From positions 692,501 through 756,500 of the forward strand of contig NZ_CP040676.1 in assembly GCF_005960665.1 (NCBI RefSeq): a DNA stretch of 64,000 nt, read 5' to 3'. This DNA comes from Exiguobacterium mexicanum (GTDB lineage Bacteria; Bacillota; Bacilli; Exiguobacteriales; Exiguobacteriaceae). The notes below the pieces were generated by a model. The model made no database searches. It was given only the letters and a program-made list of their open reading frames with translations, and was not told the DNA's origin. The translations under genes and the position numbers were made by a program. Below are positions 58,768 to 64,000 of this stretch, one piece after another. Each line of letters opens with the position of its first letter. Within the stretch, counting starts at the first letter, position 1.

Positions 58768-61170
58768 TTGAATTTACGTGACCAACTACTAGAAATCATC
58801 CAAGCCAGTGATAAAGCACTGACGGTGGACCAATTGACCGAGCGTCTTGCGCTCGAGTCGACGGATGCCTTTAAAGAGCTCATCCGCACCTTGAACACCC
58901 TCGAAGAAGAGGGCTTAATCGGCCGCACACGGACGAACCGTTACGGGACGCTCGCCGTGCTCGGCCAAGCAGCGGGAATCATCTCGATTCACCAACGCGG
59001 CTTCGGCTTCTTATCGGTCGAAGGCGAGACGGAGGACGTGTTCCTTCCGCCCGACCAATTGAAAGACGTCTACCACGGCGACACGATCCTCGTCAAAAAA
59101 CGCGAGGACAACCGCGGCAAGACCGAGGGCGTGCTCCTCAAAGTCTTGAAGCGTGGCTTGTCGGAGTTCGTCGGGACGTATACGCTCCCGAGCGGACGCC
59201 TCGACCAGTTCGCCTTTATCGAGCCGGATGACAAGCGCATCAACTTCTGGCCGGTCGTCAACCCGGACAAATCGCTCGGTGCCGTCGATGGCCATAAAGT
59301 CGTCGTCCGCATCACGAAATATCCGGACGGACGTTTCGCCGGAGCGTGTGACGTCGTCCGCATCATCGGACACAAGAACGACCCGGGCGTCGACATCTTG
59401 TCGATCGTCTATAAGCATGGCATCCCGACGGAGTTCCCGGAAGATGTCATCGACCAGGCGAACGCCGTACCGGACGAGGCCGACGAGAAAGACTTCATGG
59501 GCCGTGTCGACCTTCGTAACGAGACGATCTTCACGATTGACGGCGAAGACGCGAAAGATTTGGACGATGCCGTCCACGTCAAGAAACTCGACAACGGCAA
59601 CTATGAGCTCGGCGTCCATATCGCCGACGTGTCACACTACGTGACGGAAGGCTCACCGCTCGACGTCGAGGCGTTCGAACGGGGGACGAGTGTGTATCTC
59701 GTCGACCGCGTCATCCCGATGTTGCCACACCGTCTCTCGAACGGAATCTGTTCGCTCAACCCGCACGTCAACCGGTTGACGCTCAGCTGCGTCATGGAGA
59801 TCTCCCCGCAAAACGGGAAGGTCGTCAACCATGAGCTGTTCCCGAGTGTCATCAAGACGACAGAGCGGATGACGTATACGAACGTCCGCGAGATCATCGA
59901 ACGCGATGACGAAGCGACGCTCGAACGGTACGAGCCGTACATCCCGTTGTTCGACCTGATGGCTGAGCTCGCAGAAGTGCTGCGCAAGCGCCGTAACTCA
60001 CGCGGTGCCATCAACTTCGATTTCGCCGAAGCGAAAGTCGTCGTCGACGAAGAAGGCAAACCGGCCGACATCGTCTTGCGTCCACGCTCGGTCGCCGAGA
60101 AGTTGATTGAAGAGTTCATGCTCGCGGCCAACGAGACGGTCGCCGAACACTTCCATAAGATGGACGTGCCGTTCATCTATCGTGTGCACGATAACCCGAA
60201 ACCGGACAAGCTCGATTTCTTCTTCGACTTCGTCGCGAACTTCGGCGTTCACATCGAGCGGTTCAAAGGCCAGAAGGTCGAACCGAAGACGCTTCAGAAG
60301 ATTTTGAAGGCAATCTCAGGTGAACCGGAAGAACCGGTCATCAGCACGATCATGCTCCGTTCGATGCAACAGGCGAAGTACGATGACGTCTCGCTCGGCC
60401 ACTTCGGCCTGGCGACCGACTTCTATACGCACTTCACGTCGCCGATCCGTCGCTACCCGGACTTGATCGTCCACCGTCTCATGCGCACGTATGCTTTCAA
60501 CGGCGACGTGTCCGAGAAGACGATCGCCAAGTACGAGGACCGTCTCGGTTCGATCGCCGAACAGGCGTCGAAACGCGAGCGTCGTTCGGTCGATGCCGAG
60601 CGCGAGACGCAAGCCTTGAAGAAAGCCGAGTACATGGAATCACGTCTCGGTGAAGAGTTCGACGGTGTCGTCAGCGGCGTCACGAACTTCGGGATGTTCA
60701 TCGAGCTCCCGAACACGATTGAAGGTCTCGTCCGTCTCCAGTCGATGGATGACTACTACCACTTCGACGAGTCGCAACTCCTCTTGATCGGTGAGCGGAC
60801 GAAACGTCAGTTCCGGATCGGTGACGCGGTGCGCGTCAAGGTCGACGCCGTCAACTTGGACGAGCGCACGATCGACTTCACCGTCGTCGGCATGCCGAAG
60901 CGGGAACAGTCGCGCCGTCGCCAACCGACGACGATTAAAGCGACGGAAGGTCGTCCGAAGAAGGATGACAAAAAAGGCCGCGGCCGTGACGACAAACGTC
61001 CGAAGCGCGGCAAGCCGGGCAAACCAGGGAAACCGGGCCAAGCCGGGAAACCGTCGAAACCAGGCGAGAAGCCGAAGACGTCGCAAGGACGGTCGGCGCT
61101 CGACTTGAAGAAGAAAGACGGTCAAAAACGTAAAGGCGACGCCAAACGCGGAGCGAAGAAGCGTCGCTGA
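58768..61170 (+). CDS. rnr: Ribonuclease R
   Basis: 800 residues from a TTG with AAAGGAGG 8 nt upstream. An N-terminal HTH region (about 1-70), cold-shock domains (about 75-220), the RNB catalytic core (DGEDAKDLDDAVHV near 258, with the four Asp) and an S1 domain (FDGVVSGVTNFGMFIELPN near 630) are followed by a long Lys/Arg/Gly-rich tail. RNase R degrades structured RNA and joins trans-translation to remove broken mRNA. smpB follows within 50 nt. Confidence 0.97.
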   Translation: MNLRDQLLEIIQASDKALTVDQLTERLALESTDAFKELIRTLNTLEEEGLIGRTRTNRYGTLAVLGQAAGIISIHQRGFGFLSVEGETEDVFLPPDQLKDVYHGDTILVKKREDNRGKTEGVLLKVLKRGLSEFVGTYTLPSGRLDQFAFIEPDDKRINFWPVVNPDKSLGAVDGHKVVVRITKYPDGRFAGACDVVRIIGHKNDPGVDILSIVYKHGIPTEFPEDVIDQANAVPDEADEKDFMGRVDLRNETIFTIDGEDAKDLDDAVHVKKLDNGNYELGVHIADVSHYVTEGSPLDVEAFERGTSVYLVDRVIPMLPHRLSNGICSLNPHVNRLTLSCVMEISPQNGKVVNHELFPSVIKTTERMTYTNVREIIERDDEATLERYEPYIPLFDLMAELAEVLRKRRNSRGAINFDFAEAKVVVDEEGKPADIVLRPRSVAEKLIEEFMLAANETVAEHFHKMDVPFIYRVHDNPKPDKLDFFFDFVANFGVHIERFKGQKVEPKTLQKILKAISGEPEEPVISTIMLRSMQQAKYDDVSLGHFGLATDFYTHFTSPIRRYPDLIVHRLMRTYAFNGDVSEKTIAKYEDRLGSIAEQASKRERRSVDAERETQALKKAEYMESRLGEEFDGVVSGVTNFGMFIELPNTIEGLVRLQSMDDYYHFDESQLLLIGERTKRQFRIGDAVRVKVDAVNLDERTIDFTVVGMPKREQSRRRQPTTIKATEGRPKKDDKKGRGRDDKRPKRGKPGKPGKPGQAGKPSKPGEKPKTSQGRSALDLKKKDGQKRKGDAKRGAKKRR

Positions 61171-61219
61171 CGGGAGGGGGCGACCCCTCCTCTATATTGA
61201 AGTAAAGGACTGAATGTCT

Positions 61220-61690
61220 ATGGCCAAGAAGAAAGATTCGAACGCGCTCGCGCAAAACCGAAAAGCGTCCTTCGATTATGCGATCGAAGATACGATTGAA
61301 GCCGGCATGGTGTTGACGGGGACCGAGATTAAATCGGTGCGCCAGTCAAAGATCAACATCGCCGACGCGTATGTCCGCTTTGATGGTGGCGAGGCGACGC
61401 TTCATAACTGTCATATCAGCCCGTTCGAGCAAGGGAACCGGTTCAACCACGAGCCGCTTCGTGTCCGAAAGCTATTGTTGCATAAGAAGCAAATTAATCA
61501 GCTCATCGGCGCGCAAGGGCGTGACGGATATACGATCATCCCGCTCAAGGTGTATCTGAAGAACGGCTTCGCCAAATGTCTTCTCGGCATCGGGCGCGGG
61601 AAGAAGAAGTATGATAAGCGCGACGACTTGAAGAAGAAAGATGCGAAGCGCGATGTCGACCGGGCTCTCCGGGACCGGCAAAAATACTGA
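61220..61690 (+). CDS. smpB: SsrA-binding protein SmpB
   Basis: 156 residues from the ATG at 61220 (AAAGGA 10 nt upstream); an in-frame ATG at 61214 is nearer. The core ([38 protein letters not shown]) and the basic C-terminal tail ([20 protein letters not shown]) that enters the mRNA channel are intact. It carries tmRNA to stalled ribosomes. ssrA lies 49 nt downstream. Confidence 0.97.
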   Translation: MAKKKDSNALAQNRKASFDYAIEDTIEAGMVLTGTEIKSVRQSKINIADAYVRFDGGEATLHNCHISPFEQGNRFNHEPLRVRKLLLHKKQINQLIGAQGRDGYTIIPLKVYLKNGFAKCLLGIGRGKKKYDKRDDLKKKDAKRDVDRALRDRQKY

Positions 61691-61739
61691 CAGCGAGACC
61701 TGATTGTGGTATAGTTGTTGTAGTACCAATTACCACCTC

Positions 61740-62092
61740 GGGGACGTTATGGATTCGACGGGGGTAGGTCGGTCGTATGTGGCGTGTCGAGGGGTCGGCC
61801 TCGTTAAAACGCAAACGCCTATAACTGGCAAAACTAACACACAACTCGCAGCAGCCTAAGTGCCCTGCGGATCCTGACATCCATCGCTTGTGTGGATGAT
61901 TATCAGGGTCTCAAACTAAGCAAGCTACGCTTCAACCTCGCCGTCTGAGGGCGCGAAGAAGAGATGAATCAGACTGGATGCGACAACGCCTGTTTATCGG
62001 CAGTGTCACATTGAGATCCAATAGATAAACTACACACGTAGAAGCATACGTTACGATGCCTTCGGACGCGGGTTCGACTCCCGCCGTCTCCA
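61740..62092 (+). ncRNA. ssrA: Transfer-messenger RNA (tmRNA)
   Basis: The 5' end GGGGACG pairs with CGTCTCC at the 3' end, with discriminator A at 62092; CCA is not encoded. The T arm GGTTCGACTCC and the tRNA-like ATGGATTCGACGGGG start are conserved. The tag frame (61827-61859) reads GKTNTQLAAA then TAA, 10 codons plus the charged alanine. This tag is much shorter than the 14-codon Bacillus form but keeps the LAAA degron read by ClpXP. smpB and rnr are immediately upstream. Confidence 0.97.
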
Positions 62093-62135
62093 TTTTTTAG
62101 CAGTCTGCAACGACTGTCATCAATGATTTTTAATG

Positions 62136-62175
62136 AAGACCTTCTAATTTCATTGAGATTAGAAGGTCTTTTGAT
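62136..62175 (+). terminator. Terminator downstream of ssrA
   Basis: Stem AGACCTTCTAAT/ATTAGAAGGTCT with a 9-nt loop, then TTTGATG. The T-run right after ssrA (62093-62098) may also act. Confidence 0.88.
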
Positions 62176-62222
62176 GTTAGCGGAGCAACTCAATCACAAT
62201 GAAATGAAAGCAGGTGAATCAA

Positions 62223-62378
62223 ATGGGAAAATATCAGTTAGATACGAAAAGTAAAGTGGCTGCTGCCAAGTATCAAGACGGTAAAAAACCAGCTGTTTCG
62301 AACAAAAAAGAGAAGATCAATCAGCTTCGAGAAGCATATTTGCAAAAGCAAAAAGAGAAGAAACAAGCTGGTGAGTGA
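62223..62378 (+). CDS. 51-residue basic hypothetical protein
   Basis: ATG at 62223 with GCAGGTG 7 nt upstream. The product is Lys-rich (MGKYQLDTKSKVAAAKYQDG, then KKEKINQLREAYLQKQKEKK) and predicted to be one or two helices, with no membrane segment. A strong terminator follows 20 nt after the stop. It is too short for a confident family. It is the first gene after ssrA, in AT-rich DNA. Confidence 0.65.
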   Translation: MGKYQLDTKSKVAAAKYQDGKKPAVSNKKEKINQLREAYLQKQKEKKQAGE

Positions 62379-62396
62379 TCAAGAGGCGTTATAGCA

Positions 62397-62437
62397 AAAA
62401 AGGATTATTGAGTGATTGCTCAATAATCCTTTCTTTG
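62397..62437 (+). terminator. Terminator of the 51-residue gene
   Basis: Stem AAAGGATTATTGAG/CTCAATAATCCTTT with a TGATTG loop, then CTTTG. Confidence 0.93.
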
Positions 62438-62567
62438 TGAACGTACGGTTCCATTATTTGGTTTTTTGAATGGTGTCAAAGGATTGAATATTACTTTGTT
62501 GAATATAAACTATGAGCTATTTTAAAAATTGTCACGAAAATATATAACCATCATAGGAGGAATCATC

Positions 62568-63176
62568 ATGTCAAAAAAATCTACGGAATTAATTATAAAA
62601 GGAGTCAAGAAGTATGGTCCGGCAGTAGGAAAGTTTGCACTTGAACATAAAAAAGAAATTGTTGGAGCAATTGGTGCATTTGGTGTAACGGAACGACTTA
62701 AAAATCGTTCGAATAAAGAATCGAATCCTAAAAAACCAAAAGACAAAATCATGCATCCTCGAAAGAAGAGATATCAATATTATTTAACAGAGGTTGTTCC
62801 TGCATTAAACACTCAAAATCGAGACGAATTGTTCCAGTACAAGTTAGAAGTGGAGCAATGCATTCAACAAATCAAATTCGAGCAGGCGCAGGACATCGTC
62901 ATCAAAAAACAGATTCATGAGAGTCGGATAAAAGAGTGGGATGCAATCTTGTCTCAAATCGTGAGCCAGATGACCGTGAGAGATTATATGGAATATCTAA
63001 AGCTCTTTAACAATCCTGAATATCAAAGCGAGTACTTTAAAGGCTTTGAAGGAGATGTTGAGAAATTTAAAAAGCTAAATACTGTCGAACAGTATGATAC
63101 GTTAGTCCATTATATCCATGAAAAAACAAATATCGATATAGAACAAATCAAAAAAGAGTTTTCGGCTCCTGTTTGA
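62568..63176 (+). CDS. 202-residue hypothetical protein
   Basis: ATG at 62568 with TAGGAGG 7 nt upstream. The N-terminus has a weak amphipathic or hydrophobic stretch (ELIIKGVKKYGPAVGKFALE, IVGAIGAFGVTERLKN). A basic region (RSNKESNPKKPKDKIMHPRK) is followed by a helical domain (about 75-202) with many Gln, Glu and Tyr. No catalytic motif is recognised. It appears to be among the most AT-rich genes of the window. Its place before an HNH-like gene suggests accessory or defence DNA, but function is unknown. Confidence 0.75.
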   Translation: MSKKSTELIIKGVKKYGPAVGKFALEHKKEIVGAIGAFGVTERLKNRSNKESNPKKPKDKIMHPRKKRYQYYLTEVVPALNTQNRDELFQYKLEVEQCIQQIKFEQAQDIVIKKQIHESRIKEWDAILSQIVSQMTVRDYMEYLKLFNNPEYQSEYFKGFEGDVEKFKKLNTVEQYDTLVHYIHEKTNIDIEQIKKEFSAPV

Positions 63177-63247
63177 TTCACCTTGATCCGTTCTTGTTCC
63201 TCATTCGTTATAATCGATGATGTAACGAATGAGTGGGGGTGAGGTCA

Positions 63248-64000
63248 TTGGGGTGGGATTTACGTGTTGCTGAGGCAAAAGACATCTACTTAACAGAAAC
63301 TGACTTATGGCGCTATACACAACAATTTTTAATGAATGCGACACATACGACGACGTACAAGCATATGCTTATGAAGGCGTTGCTCGAATGCACGACCGAA
63401 CTAAGTGATTCTGGTGTAGTGACGTTCGAGCAAATTTCAAGACACGTGACGAAGATGTATTGGAATTTGATTGTGAAACACGGATTGCGACAAGTGAATC
63501 AACTTGAGAAATTGAGCTCGGTCGAAAAAACGATGCTCACGTTTCAAGCGACACATGAAGTTCCGTCCACTTGGAACTTTGATCGTCTGCCGGTTCAGCA
63601 GCAACAACAATTGATTCGAAACGTGAATCAGTTCTATAAGAAGTACGTGTACGGATCGTTCTATACCTCGTTCGAGGGGACCGTCTATTCATTCAATCGG
63701 AAAGAAGAGTGGGTCAAACTTGTGCCAAGCTACGTCATCTTTTTTGAGAAATATAAACGGGTATTGATGAATGTTACGAATTATCAACTCGCCGTCTTTC
63801 TGGAAAAATACAATACACGCGAAGCGATGGAGCGAATCTTGAACAAAATCGAATTCGTCTCGGCTCGTCAATCGCTCGACGAGTTCAAACAAATTTTGCT
63901 GAGCCACGGTCATTCCGTCTGTTTTTATTGTATGAAGTCGCTCAAACAGATCCATGTCGACCATTTTATCCCGTGGTCTTACATACAGAATGATGTTCTA
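63248..64000 (+). CDS. HNH endonuclease-like protein (3' truncated)
   Basis: An open frame of 251 codons runs off the window from a TTG at 63248 with GGGGGTGAGG just upstream; a GTG at 63239 is the alternative. The first 215 residues are helical and unlike any family I know (WDLRVAEAKDIYLTETDLWR; many aromatic and basic residues). Near 219-243 comes a Cys pair (CFYC) and HVDHFIPWS, the start of an HNH/beta-beta-alpha-metal motif of the CxxC...DHhIP type. The Asn, His and second Cys pair would lie outside the window. A DNA-cleaving role in defence or mobility is inferred. Confidence 0.8.
   Translation, partial: MGWDLRVAEAKDIYLTETDLWRYTQQFLMNATHTTTYKHMLMKALLECTTELSDSGVVTFEQISRHVTKMYWNLIVKHGLRQVNQLEKLSSVEKTMLTFQATHEVPSTWNFDRLPVQQQQQLIRNVNQFYKKYVYGSFYTSFEGTVYSFNRKEEWVKLVPSYVIFFEKYKRVLMNVTNYQLAVFLEKYNTREAMERILNKIEFVSARQSLDEFKQILLSHGHSVCFYCMKSLKQIHVDHFIPWSYIQNDVL

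Overview
The window looks like chromosomal DNA of a low-GC-clade but moderately GC-rich Bacillales bacterium, most probably Exiguobacterium. Gene order follows the Bacillus/Listeria backbone (hpf-secA-prfB, ftsEX-ctpB-minJ, uvrBA, hprK-lgt-ppaX, trxB-rapZ-yvcK-whiA, clpP, rpoN-cggR-gap-pgk-tpiA-gpmI-eno, secG-est-rnr-smpB-ssrA). The tmRNA tag reads GKTNTQLAAA, a very short form that I recall from Exiguobacterium. Ribosome binding sites are strong and promoters are sigma-A-like. The genus is an inference.

Layout. 1-2331: end of a flagellar operon (fliD cut by the window edge, fliS, fliT). 2368-4527: small mixed genes: a DUF3021 membrane protein, a DUF4352 lipoprotein with the decayed tail of a paralogue behind it, and a DinB-like protein. 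4809-9097 (minus): six tightly packed genes for a FliK-like protein, an FlhB C-domain-like protein, a second FliS, a short flagellin, YaaR and a DUF2225 protein. This looks like an accessory flagellar export unit. comK (minus) and a cold-shock gene (plus) are divergent next to it.

10467-22239 (plus): hpf, secA, prfB (without the programmed frameshift), a YitT protein, cytochrome c, ftsE, ftsX, an M23 endopeptidase, a CtpB-like protease and minJ. These cover secretion, translation termination and division. 22281-25522 (minus): glpFK with a cre-like site over the promoter, and a TauE exporter. 25637-41994 (plus): uvrBA behind an SOS box, a DUF4097 protein, hprK-lgt-ppaX-acyltransferase, a TPR protein, trxB, rapZ-yvcK-whiA, a ribbon-helix-helix protein where crh sits in Bacillus, and a UPF0316 protein. 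42066-44091: a gene split by an in-frame stop, a MerR regulator, clpP with a CtsR operator, and tRNA-Arg.

44215-52753 (plus): sigL/rpoN, a glutaredoxin-like protein, then the CggR-controlled glycolytic operon. After eno come a hairpin-rich element resembling Bacillaceae interspersed repeats and a 30-residue membrane microprotein. 53219-61690: galU with two glycosyltransferases, a second YitT protein, secG, a carboxylesterase, rnr and smpB, followed by ssrA (61740-62092). Downstream of ssrA, a common integration point, the content becomes AT-rich and unfamiliar: a 51-residue basic protein, a 202-residue protein of unknown family, and an HNH nuclease-like protein that runs off the window. This tail and the accessory flagellar unit are the best places to look for undescribed biology.
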